Shown piece by piece: positions 54,290 to 62,860 of a stretch of 64,000 bases of DNA (position 1 is the stretch's first letter; the number at the start of each line of letters is the position of its first letter). The notes below the pieces were generated by a model that saw only the letters and a program-made list of their open reading frames with translations, was not told the origin of the DNA and ran no database searches. The translations under genes and the position numbers were made by a program. The DNA is from Clostridium kluyveri (lineage in GTDB: Bacteria; Bacillota; Clostridia; Clostridiales; Clostridiaceae), in the NCBI RefSeq assembly GCF_001902295.1, contig NZ_CP018335.1, positions 2,542,001-2,606,000 of the forward strand. The letters are read 5' to 3'.

Positions 54290-56140
54290 TTAACATTCAT
54301 CTATTATATAAGGTATGGTAACTATAGCTATATTTCTTCTCCTTAAAAGTATGGTTTTAATCAATAGTGCAGTTTGATTATGGAGTATGTTACCCCACCA
54401 TTTGGTGATGACAAACTGTGGTATCACAACAGTTACAGTATCTTCAGGCCCTGCATAATATTCCTCTGATTCTATAAATTTAACAAGTGGTCCTATAACA
54501 CTTCTATAGGAAGATTTTTTTACAACTATAGGTATATCAATATCATACTCATCCCATTTTTTCAAAAGCTTATTGGTACTTTCATCATCTATGGAAACAT
54601 GAAATATTATTATATTTTTAGATATAGTTCTTGCATAATTTAAAGCCTTTAAAAATGATTTGTTTAAAGTGTCTATAGGAACTATTACATATCTTTTTTG
54701 CTCTGAAAAATTAACTTCTTTAGGCATTTCACCCATAAACAGTTTTAACTGTTTTGCAACCTTTCTATAATGTTCATTTATTTTCAGCATTATATAAACT
54801 AATGCAGGTATAAGTATAAAAACTATCCATGCACCGTGTTTAAATCTAGTCACTCCTATAATAATGGTTGTAATAAAAGTTAATAATCCTCCTACTCCAT
54901 TTATAACAGCTCTATGCTTCCATCCTCTCCCCTTATTTCTAATCCATCTTGTAAACATGCCAAATTGAGACAATGTAAATGATATAAACACTCCTACCGC
55001 ATAAAGAGGCAATAGAAAATGAGTATCTCCTTTAAATATTATAACCAGTATAGATGACAATACCCCAAGTACTATTATACCATTAGAATAACTAAGTCTT
55101 TTTCCCCTCTTTGTAAATTGTCTTGGTGCATATCCGTCCTTGGCTATAAATGCCAGTAAAAGCGGCAATCCAGTAAAAGCAGTATTGCTGGCCATGATAA
55201 GTATAATTGCCGTAGTACATTGTATTACATAAAACATGATATTGCCCCCAAATATTTGATGTGAAATCTGGGCAACTACAGTTACTTTTGAATTTGGAAC
55301 AGCATGATAAAGTGTAGCCAGGTATGAAATTCCCCCAAAAACTATAAGTACTATCAATGATAGAAGCAGCAGCACAGTTTTAGCATGTTTTTGAGAAGGT
55401 TCTTTAAAGCTTGGCACACCATTACTTACTGCCTCTATACCTGTTAATGCAGTACATCCTGCTGCAAAAGCATTTAAAAGTAAAAACCAGGTTACCTCTC
55501 CTGAAACAGCAGGTACATTGTAAACGGGTTTTGGAACATACCCTCCAAAGTGTACTTTAATTATTCCCCATAAAATCATAAACAATATTGAAAATATAAA
55601 TAAGTATGTGGGAACACCAAATAATTTTGAAGATTCTCTTATACCTCTTAAATTCCCAATAACCAGAAATATTATAAGTACCAAAGTTATGGCTACTTTA
55701 TGAGAGAGTAAGGCAGGTACAGCAGAAGTTATGGCTGCAGTACTTGCTGAGGCACTTACAGCTACAGTTAGTATATAATCTATAATCAAAGACGCTCCTG
55801 CTACAAGCCCTGTATTTCTTCCAAAATTATCCTTCGCTACAATATAGGAGCCTCCCCCTTCTGGATAGGCATCAATAGTTTGTCTATATGAAAACGTAAG
55901 CATAAACATTAAAAATACAATACATAATGACACATAAAGCATATAATTATATGACAATATGCCAATAATAGGAATAAGTTTCCATAATATTTCTTCCCCG
56001 GCATAGGCTACTGAAGAAATTGCATCGCTGGACATTATAGGCAGTCCCCAAAATACATTAAACTTTTCTTGTGCTATCTCTTCAGTTTTTAGTCTTTTAC
56101 CTGTTAAATTATCTAATAGATTACCTAATTTCAAGCTCAT
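54290..56140 (-). CDS. KimA-type potassium transporter (APC superfamily)
   Basis: About 616 residues, with the N-terminal MSSDAISSVAYAGEE and EGGGSYIVAKDNFG of the YdaO/KimA group, about twelve membrane helices, and a C-terminal USP-like cytosolic domain (KRYVIVPIDTLNKSFLKAL). KimA of Bacillus subtilis is a K+/H+ symporter. ATG at 56140 follows GAGGTG. In Bacillus the gene is under a c-di-AMP riboswitch; none is seen here. It leads a unit with kdpD, kdpE and an SGNH hydrolase. Confidence 0.85.
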   Translation of the reverse strand: MSLKLGNLLDNLTGKRLKTEEIAQEKFNVFWGLPIMSSDAISSVAYAGEEILWKLIPIIGILSYNYMLYVSLCIVFLMFMLTFSYRQTIDAYPEGGGSYIVAKDNFGRNTGLVAGASLIIDYILTVAVSASASTAAITSAVPALLSHKVAITLVLIIFLVIGNLRGIRESSKLFGVPTYLFIFSILFMILWGIIKVHFGGYVPKPVYNVPAVSGEVTWFLLLNAFAAGCTALTGIEAVSNGVPSFKEPSQKHAKTVLLLLSLIVLIVFGGISYLATLYHAVPNSKVTVVAQISHQIFGGNIMFYVIQCTTAIILIMASNTAFTGLPLLLAFIAKDGYAPRQFTKRGKRLSYSNGIIVLGVLSSILVIIFKGDTHFLLPLYAVGVFISFTLSQFGMFTRWIRNKGRGWKHRAVINGVGGLLTFITTIIIGVTRFKHGAWIVFILIPALVYIMLKINEHYRKVAKQLKLFMGEMPKEVNFSEQKRYVIVPIDTLNKSFLKALNYARTISKNIIIFHVSIDDESTNKLLKKWDEYDIDIPIVVKKSSYRSVIGPLVKFIESEEYYAGPEDTVTVVIPQFVITKWWGNILHNQTALLIKTILLRRRNIAIVTIPYIIDEC

Positions 56141-56335
56141 TTTTAACACCTCTATGAGTAAATTTTCATCTTTTACTGCTATGATTTATTATATTATCAT
56201 CTTGGATATAAATCTGTTATTAAGATTGTGTCGGTGTATATAAAGATTCTATAAATATTCGATATATGAAAATATTCTATTTACAGTGTTTAAATTTGTA
56301 ATAAAAACCAGTATAATGGTATAGGAGGATATAAA

Positions 56336-57274
56336 ATGGTAGTTTTAAACGCTTTAGAAAGTGTATTTAGTATTGTCTTGATGATTTCTACAGGATTTTT
56401 TTTATGTCATAAAGGATGGTTTAATGAAAATACCTCTAAACTTTTTTCCAAAATAGTATGTAATCTAGCTATTCCCTGCCTTATGATATCTCAATTTAAT
56501 GAAAGTTTTGACAGACATAAATTGATTACTCTTGGCAGAGGACTATTTGTTCCATTTACATCTATGGCAATTTGTTATTTGATTGCTGTGGTAGTTTCTA
56601 AAATTATCAAAGTAAAAAGAGGACGAATAGGTGCCTTTAGATCCATGTTCTTTGTATCTAATTCTATATTTATTGGACTTCCAGTAAATATATCTTTATT
56701 TGGAACACAAAGTGTACCTGATGTTTTACTATATTACATAGCAAATACCGCTTTTTTTTGGACTATTGGCTCCTATGAAATAAGCAGAGATGGAGAATAC
56801 GGGAATGCACATATATTTTCTTTTGATACACTGAAGAGAATTATGTCCGCCCCCCTTTTAAGCTTTATCCTGTCAGTTGCCCTGGTTTTATTGGATGTTC
56901 ATCTTCCAAAATTTATCCTGGATACTTTCAGGTATTTCGGCAATTTAACTACCCCTTTAGCTATGCTATTTATAGGGATAACCATTTACTCTGTTAATTT
57001 GAAACAATTTAAATTTAGTATTGACATGTTAGTATTATTTTTAGGGAGATTTCTCATTTCACCAATGACAGCTTATATACTGTGTGTATTTTCAGGTACT
57101 CCTTCACTTATGAAGAAAGTATTTGTTATACAAGCTGCCATGCCAGCAATGACCAATACTGCTGTAGTTTCAAAGAACTATAATGCAGATTATGAATACG
57201 CATCTATAAATGTAGTAATAACCACAGTTTCCAGCATGTTGATTATTCCCATTTATATGCTGCTGTTAAGTTGA
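56336..57274 (+). CDS. AEC-family transporter
   Basis: The 312 residues have about ten hydrophobic segments and the family signature near the N-terminus (SKIVCNLAIPCLMISQF, then SNSIFIGLPVN) and near the end (IQAAMPAMTNTAVVS). The AEC (auxin efflux carrier) family carries organic acids such as malate in bacteria. The start ATG follows GGAGG. It is divergent from the potassium operon. The substrate is not known. Confidence 0.88.
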   Translation: MVVLNALESVFSIVLMISTGFFLCHKGWFNENTSKLFSKIVCNLAIPCLMISQFNESFDRHKLITLGRGLFVPFTSMAICYLIAVVVSKIIKVKRGRIGAFRSMFFVSNSIFIGLPVNISLFGTQSVPDVLLYYIANTAFFWTIGSYEISRDGEYGNAHIFSFDTLKRIMSAPLLSFILSVALVLLDVHLPKFILDTFRYFGNLTTPLAMLFIGITIYSVNLKQFKFSIDMLVLFLGRFLISPMTAYILCVFSGTPSLMKKVFVIQAAMPAMTNTAVVSKNYNADYEYASINVVITTVSSMLIIPIYMLLLS

Positions 57275-57306
57275 TTACAATTATTTCATAAGCGGAGATG
57301 ATATTT

Positions 57307-59973
57307 GTGAAAAAGAAAAAACATTTTAACACCACAAGGTATACTACTATTATAATAATTATGTTATTGATTTTTTCAACTATAGCTGGGAGACTTTTTT
57401 TCCTTCAGGTGGTACAGGGAAAACAATACATGGAACAATCAAATAACAGAGCTATAAGAGAAATACCTGAAGCTGCCCCTAGGGGAGATATTTTGGATTG
57501 TAAAGGAAATAAGCTTGCTAGAAGTGCTCAAGGTTATGTACTTGTGTATAACCAGACAGATGAAAGTGACAAAACTTTTTTTTCTACCATGGATAAGGTA
57601 TTTAAAATGTTGGATGAAAATGCACAAAGTCAGCAGGATGATTTTGAACTTAAGGTGAATCCTTTTCAATTCCAATTTAGAAGTGATGATGAAAATACCC
57701 GAAATGCCCTAGAGATAAAATTTAAAAGAGATAGAGGATTAAATGAGGCCATAGAGAAAAAAATTAAAAGTAAAAATGAAGATATTTCAGATGATGATTT
57801 AAAAACACAGGTTAACAAAGAACTTTTAAAGATATCTGCAGAAGATACCTTTAAAGCACTGCTAAAGGAATATAAAATTCCAAGTGGGTATTCACTGGAG
57901 GAGCAGAGAAGATTCATGATTATAAGAGATACTTTAAAGATGCAGAGTTTTTCGGGCTATAAGCCAGCAACAATAGCAAATAATATAAGCAAAGATACCG
58001 CTTTTAAATTTTTACAGATGTTAAATGAACTTCCAGGGGTAGACGTAAATACCCAACCTATAAGGTCATATCCAAATAAGGATCTGGGTTCTGCTTTCTT
58101 AGGGTATATATCAAAAATAGCCTCCAACTATGAAAAATATAAAGACAAGGGATATGATATAAGCAGTGATTATGTGGGTCAGGGAGGACTTGAGGCAGCT
58201 TTTGAAGACAGATTAAAGGGCTCCAAGGGCGGCAGGATAGTAAAACTTAATAAAAATGGAAGGGTACTTGAAGAACTGGGCAGCAGGGATTCCTACCCTG
58301 GACAAACCCTGCAGCTTACCATAGACAAAGATGTACAAGCCGCGGCAGAAAAATCACTGGATGAGAGAATGGAAGAATTAAGACAAAATGCTTATGGCCA
58401 GGAAAGGGCTGATACCACAAATGCAACCAGAGGGGCAGCTGTAGCTATCAATGTAAATACAGGAGGTATAATAGCTCTTGCCAGCAGGCCAGGATATGAT
58501 CCTAATGATTTTTCAACTCCTGGAAAACTTTCTACAGAAGCATACAACCAATATTTCAATCCCAATTTGGATGAATTTGGAAGAGAATATATAAGGGCAA
58601 GAAACATTACAGGCAATTACCCTGGAAAGACCGAGGACGAAGTGTTGGATATACTTTTTCCTATTGATAAAAGCATTAAAAACAATACTACCATAAGACA
58701 GGATCTATATGATATATACCCAAAGCCTTTTTATAATTACGCCACCCAGTCTCTAATACCTCCAGGTTCCACATTTAAACCCATGACTGCCATTGCAGGA
58801 CTGGAAAGCGGTGTTATAACACCTTATTTCAGTTATTATGATAATGGCACTTATAATCAGGGAGGAAGAATTGTACCATTTGATTTGGATGGACCTAATT
58901 ATTGGGTGAACCTTACAACTGCCATACAAAAATCAAGCAACCCTTATTTTATGGAGGTAGCAAGACTTATTAGAGAAGCTTTTGGAGATGATACCCTGGC
59001 TAAATATGCCTGGAAATTCGGACTTGGCATACCTTCAGGCAGTGAAGAAAAACCTGCTACAGGCATAGAAATTTCAGAAAATTATGGTCAGGTATATAAT
59101 ACTGTATATAATGAAAATACTCTTGCCAATATTTATCTTCAGAAGACTATGTCAGTACTTAAAAGTGGAGTAGATGACAGGGGCAGCAGCATAGTTAAAA
59201 TGAATTTATACGATAATGAGGGTGATTCTGCCAAAGTTAAATCATTAAAAAATGAAATAAAAAATTTAATAAAGAATTCCATAAAAGGTGGAAAGAATGC
59301 CTTTAATAAAGAAAAGTACAAAGAACTATTTTCAAAACTCACATTAGAAGATCCAAATAACAAAAAAAATATCAGTGATAAAGATATAGATAATTTGATT
59401 CAGTCAATATACTACATAACTATTTCTGATGCCAATGCCCAGCTGGATGTGCCTGCCAATATAGAAAATGCAGCTATAGGACAGGGTTTAAACCAGTTTA
59501 CCCCCCTTCAAATAGCAAACTATATTGCAACGTTAGCAAATGGGGGAACCAGATATAAGCTTCACCTTGTAGATAAATTTTTGGATTCTGATGGAAATGT
59601 TATTGAACAGGTTAAACCTGAAGTTCTTGAAAATACGGAAGTTAAATCTGAAAATATAGAGGCAGTTAAAGCGGGAATGGAAGCAGTTAATGAAAAGGGT
59701 ACTGCATCTAAGGCTTTTGCAGACTTTCCTATAAAAACTGCTGGAAAGACAGGTACTGCAACTATAGTCAGCCAGGAACATCAAACTCAAATTGGAAGAA
59801 CGGACTATGCAGAATATGTAGGTTATGCACCACTAGACAAACCTGAAATAGCCGTATATGTAGTGGTATTTGACGGAGGTATGGGATCTGGTTCTGCCTA
59901 TATAGCAAAAGATATTTATTCTGCATATTTCAGCAAACAATTAAGCACCAGTACCAGTTCCGTAAATAATTAA
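57307..59973 (+). CDS. mrdA: Penicillin-binding protein 2 (transpeptidase)
   Basis: About 888 residues: one membrane helix (TIIIIMLLIFSTIAGRLFFL), a dimerisation domain and a transpeptidase domain. The active serine and lysine are in STFKP (about 488-491), SxN in KSSNP (about 543) and KTGTAT at 813. It cross-links peptidoglycan in cell elongation. It is longer than E. coli PBP2 (633), with a Lys/Asp-rich insert between residues 90 and 200 and another at 620-700. GTG at 57307 lies nine bases after GGAG; ATG at 57298 overlaps the site. It follows the AEC gene. Confidence 0.92.
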   Translation: MKKKKHFNTTRYTTIIIIMLLIFSTIAGRLFFLQVVQGKQYMEQSNNRAIREIPEAAPRGDILDCKGNKLARSAQGYVLVYNQTDESDKTFFSTMDKVFKMLDENAQSQQDDFELKVNPFQFQFRSDDENTRNALEIKFKRDRGLNEAIEKKIKSKNEDISDDDLKTQVNKELLKISAEDTFKALLKEYKIPSGYSLEEQRRFMIIRDTLKMQSFSGYKPATIANNISKDTAFKFLQMLNELPGVDVNTQPIRSYPNKDLGSAFLGYISKIASNYEKYKDKGYDISSDYVGQGGLEAAFEDRLKGSKGGRIVKLNKNGRVLEELGSRDSYPGQTLQLTIDKDVQAAAEKSLDERMEELRQNAYGQERADTTNATRGAAVAINVNTGGIIALASRPGYDPNDFSTPGKLSTEAYNQYFNPNLDEFGREYIRARNITGNYPGKTEDEVLDILFPIDKSIKNNTTIRQDLYDIYPKPFYNYATQSLIPPGSTFKPMTAIAGLESGVITPYFSYYDNGTYNQGGRIVPFDLDGPNYWVNLTTAIQKSSNPYFMEVARLIREAFGDDTLAKYAWKFGLGIPSGSEEKPATGIEISENYGQVYNTVYNENTLANIYLQKTMSVLKSGVDDRGSSIVKMNLYDNEGDSAKVKSLKNEIKNLIKNSIKGGKNAFNKEKYKELFSKLTLEDPNNKKNISDKDIDNLIQSIYYITISDANAQLDVPANIENAAIGQGLNQFTPLQIANYIATLANGGTRYKLHLVDKFLDSDGNVIEQVKPEVLENTEVKSENIEAVKAGMEAVNEKGTASKAFADFPIKTAGKTGTATIVSQEHQTQIGRTDYAEYVGYAPLDKPEIAVYVVVFDGGMGSGSAYIAKDIYSAYFSKQLSTSTSSVNN

Positions 59974-59977
59974 ATTG

Positions 59978-60012
59978 AATACTGCAGAATATTAATATAA
60001 TTCTGTAGTATT
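59978..60012. terminator. Bidirectional terminator
   Basis: AATACTGCAGAAT (59978-59990) pairs with ATTCTGTAGTATT (60000-60012), one G-U pair, followed by TTTATAAT. It lies between PBP2 and the convergent SGNH gene. Confidence 0.85.
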
Positions 60013-60021
60013 TTTATAATA

Positions 60022-60585
60022 TTATTTTATCAAGATCATATGAGCCATTTTTTTATTTCCCTCTGGGTTCAAATGAATGCCATCTATATAATATTCTTTT
60101 TTTCCTCCATCATCTTTTTTTACAAATTCACTGTAGAAATCAATGGTTTTTATATTATAGTTTTTACAGAAGTTTTTTAAAGAGTTATTAAGTTCTTTCA
60201 AGTCCCTGTTTATATTTTTAAAATCACCGGCAAATCCCCATTTGTCCAGAGCAGCTTCTACACAAATAGGTACAGAAAGTCCTACTAAAGGTTTTATATT
60301 ACTACCCATACTTTGAAAAACTATGGAAGTTATATTTGCCATTACCTGTCCTACTGGCAAATTCCATATAAAATCATTTGTTCCCCCCATAATTATTACA
60401 TGGGATGGTTTCTCAAGTATTACATCACTGTATAATCTGGAAAGCATACCTGCAGAAGTATCACCAGATATGCCCTTGTTTAAAACTTCAATTTTAAATT
60501 TTTCCTCCAACAAGGTAGTCCATGCTTCCCTTCTTCTAACACCATAACCATAAGTTAAACTATCCCCAAGGCAAACAATCTTCAT
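60022..60585 (-). CDS. SGNH/GDSL-type esterase or thioesterase
   Basis: The 187-residue protein shows CLGDSLTYGYG (block I serine), NKGISGDTS (glycine block), MGGTNDF (asparagine block) and DGIHLNPEG (Asp and His). This is the TesA-like layout without a signal peptide, so it acts in the cytosol. ATG at 60585 follows AAGGAAGTG; the longer frame to 60651 lacks a site. It is 70 bases after the YitT gene on the same strand. Confidence 0.9.
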   Translation of the reverse strand: MKIVCLGDSLTYGYGVRRREAWTTLLEEKFKIEVLNKGISGDTSAGMLSRLYSDVILEKPSHVIIMGGTNDFIWNLPVGQVMANITSIVFQSMGSNIKPLVGLSVPICVEAALDKWGFAGDFKNINRDLKELNNSLKNFCKNYNIKTIDFYSEFVKKDDGGKKEYYIDGIHLNPEGNKKMAHMILIK

Positions 60586-60655
60586 TTTTGTCACTTCCTT
60601 AATATTAAAATAATTCATGTCAGATATAATTAAAACTATCGGCACTGCCATTTAA

Positions 60656-61519
60656 TTATAAAATACTTGAATTGAATCCCCTGCCATCTACTTCTGAAGC
60701 ATCTATTATTGAGATTAAAGCATCCCTGTCTATTTTCTGTACCCAATATTTAAACTGGGGCAGTCTCGATATATGTACTATACAATATATAACTTTTCTT
60801 TCCCTGCCTGTAAGTGCCTTGCCATTTAATATTGTAGCTCCGGGGTGCATAAAGGTAGTTATATATTTAAAAACTTCCTCCTCCTTATCTGTAATTACAA
60901 ACAATACCTTTTTCCTTGATAGGCCGTGAATTACCTTATCTGTGACAAAAGCTGCTATATACATACTCATTAATGTATATAATGCAGTAATTATTCCATT
61001 TATCATCATACCTAAAGATACAATTATGCAATTTACAATAAAGCCCAATTGTCCTACATCAAAATTATCATATTTCTTTTTAACTAGCATTACTATTATA
61101 TTCATGCCGCCTTCTGAACCATGGTTTGAGTACGCAAGTCCAGCTCCAATTCCAGTCAATACTCCTCCATATACGGAGAACAACAGTGTATCCTGTACTT
61201 TAAAAATACTGCTTAAATTTTTAGTCAATATTAAGAACAGTGATAATGAAAAAGTTCCAATTATGCTGTATATGGTAAATCTTCTGTTTAATTTTCTATA
61301 ACTTAAAACCAACAAAGGTATATTAGCCACTAGTACAGTATACCCTGCAGAAATATGAAAAGCATATTGTATTAAAATAGCTATACCTGACACACCTCCG
61401 CTAAGTAACTTTGCAGTGACCAAAAACATATTTACCCCAATAGCCGATACTAAACACCCCACTATGACAAAAACTGTATTTTTTATATTTCCCTTATTAA
61501 ATAGAGTATTAATTTTCAC
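60656..61519 (-). CDS. YitT-family membrane protein (DUF161/DUF2179)
   Basis: About 287 residues, five or six membrane helices (TVFVIVGCLVSAIGVNMF, GVSGIAILIQY, GAGLAYSNHGSEGG), and a cytosolic C-terminal DUF2179 domain (HPGATILNGKALTGRERKV). The family is widespread and uncharacterised. I chose GTG at 61519, five bases after GGGGAGA; the ATG at 61552 has no site. It follows the CPBP protease gene on the same strand by 35 bases. Confidence 0.85.
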   Translation of the reverse strand: MKINTLFNKGNIKNTVFVIVGCLVSAIGVNMFLVTAKLLSGGVSGIAILIQYAFHISAGYTVLVANIPLLVLSYRKLNRRFTIYSIIGTFSLSLFLILTKNLSSIFKVQDTLLFSVYGGVLTGIGAGLAYSNHGSEGGMNIIVMLVKKKYDNFDVGQLGFIVNCIIVSLGMMINGIITALYTLMSMYIAAFVTDKVIHGLSRKKVLFVITDKEEEVFKYITTFMHPGATILNGKALTGRERKVIYCIVHISRLPQFKYWVQKIDRDALISIIDASEVDGRGFNSSIL

Positions 61520-61554
61520 ACTAATCTCCCCATTTTTATTTATTTTAACCATGT

Positions 61555-62562
61555 TTAATGTAACAATATTTTCTCCAAATTTTCCCCATTATACTCTTTG
61601 GTAAATATAAATGGTAAAAATACCACGCCGCAGATAATTATATTCAACACTAAAGATTTAGGTGTAAATACTATTCCACTTAAATTATTACTCGTAAGCG
61701 CCATGGAATTATTTATTAAATGAATAATTATAACCGACCAAAGATTTCCTGTTTTCATATAGGCAAAACCAAAAAAAATTCCAATAAACATACAATAAAA
61801 AATATGAAATATTACACAGTAAACAGGAGTCTTGGGGCTATAAAACATAAAGCAAAGAGGTAGATGCCATATTCCCCATATAACTCCAAGTACTATGACC
61901 CCAAATCTTTTTCCAAATAAAATTTGAAGCCTTGGCTGCAGATATCCCCTCCATCCCAGTTCCTCTCCAAAAAAAATTACAAAGGATATGAGAATACTAA
62001 GCAGTACATTAAAAGGAAGAAATCCTAAAATACTTATACTCTTTTTTATACTTTCAATAAAATTACCATAAGCCACTCCATTTATAATTGATATTAAAAA
62101 TTGAATCCCTATAAATACTAAACATAAGATTAAGACTTTCTTAAAATTCTTTTGAAAAACCATATTGATTTTTTCAAAACAATTATCTTTATTATTAACC
62201 ATTAAGGAAAAAAGAATGACACTAAATATATATACCAGTACATTTAATACTTTGGATACATACTTAGGAAAGATAAAAATTCCACTAATTAAAACAACTA
62301 TAGACAAAATACATAAAACAATATAGATCTTAAAAAAATTACTCAAGGTTCTATGTATATTATCTTTTTCATGAATAATTATTAATATAATAGCCACTAA
62401 AGCAGGATAAAGCATCTGTGCCAATCCAAAACTTGACATGATATCTTTATCAAGGTGCTTGTACACCCAAAACATAAGTATTCCCATGGAAAATGTAATC
62501 ACAAAGGTGGTTAATAAAAAGACTACTATTTCATTTTTAATTCTAGCCAATTCTATTTTCAT
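61555..62562 (-). CDS. CPBP-family (Abi) intramembrane protease
   Basis: The 335-residue protein has about eight hydrophobic segments. The active-site motif is EELGWRG (EExxxR), followed by HLPL (His) and HLINNSMA (the third motif). This is the CAAX protease and bacteriocin-processing family, which includes bacteriocin immunity proteins. The ATG at 62562 follows GGGGGA. It heads a minus-strand unit with yitT. The substrate is unknown. Confidence 0.9.
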   Translation of the reverse strand: MKIELARIKNEIVVFLLTTFVITFSMGILMFWVYKHLDKDIMSSFGLAQMLYPALVAIILIIIHEKDNIHRTLSNFFKIYIVLCILSIVVLISGIFIFPKYVSKVLNVLVYIFSVILFSLMVNNKDNCFEKINMVFQKNFKKVLILCLVFIGIQFLISIINGVAYGNFIESIKKSISILGFLPFNVLLSILISFVIFFGEELGWRGYLQPRLQILFGKRFGVIVLGVIWGIWHLPLCFMFYSPKTPVYCVIFHIFYCMFIGIFFGFAYMKTGNLWSVIIIHLINNSMALTSNNLSGIVFTPKSLVLNIIICGVVFLPFIFTKEYNGENLEKILLH

Positions 62563-62770
62563 ACTATTCCCCCTAATTCTTACTGCCTTAGTCCTGCAAA
62601 TTAAATAGTAAGTATATTATATCATTTTATACAATATTTTGCTATTCATCTGTAAGTGATACGTGTTTTGAATAATCCTGAATTGTAAAATGAATTGCAG
62701 CCCATTAACTTTATTTGAGTTATAAAATTTTAAGTTAAATATATATGTCCAGGAGGCTGCATCCTGGCTT

Positions 62771-62803
62771 ACAAAAAGATTGGTGAGGAGCCAGTCTTTT
62801 TGT
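62771..62803 (+). terminator. Hairpin at the left end of the IS30 element
   Basis: ACAAAAAGATTGG (62771-62783) pairs with CCAGTCTTTTTGT (62791-62803), 13 bp with one G-T pair. It could stop transcription from outside reaching the transposase gene. Confidence 0.6.
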
Positions 62804-62860
62804 TGCGTTGTTTTTATCAGACATTTATCCTTAAAACGTTGGCGGCAGAATGGAGGATAT

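Noticed and set aside
56141..56335. Possible c-di-AMP (ydaO) riboswitch in front of the KimA-type gene
   Set aside because: The 195-base divergent region is too short and AT-rich, and the conserved riboswitch segments were not seen.
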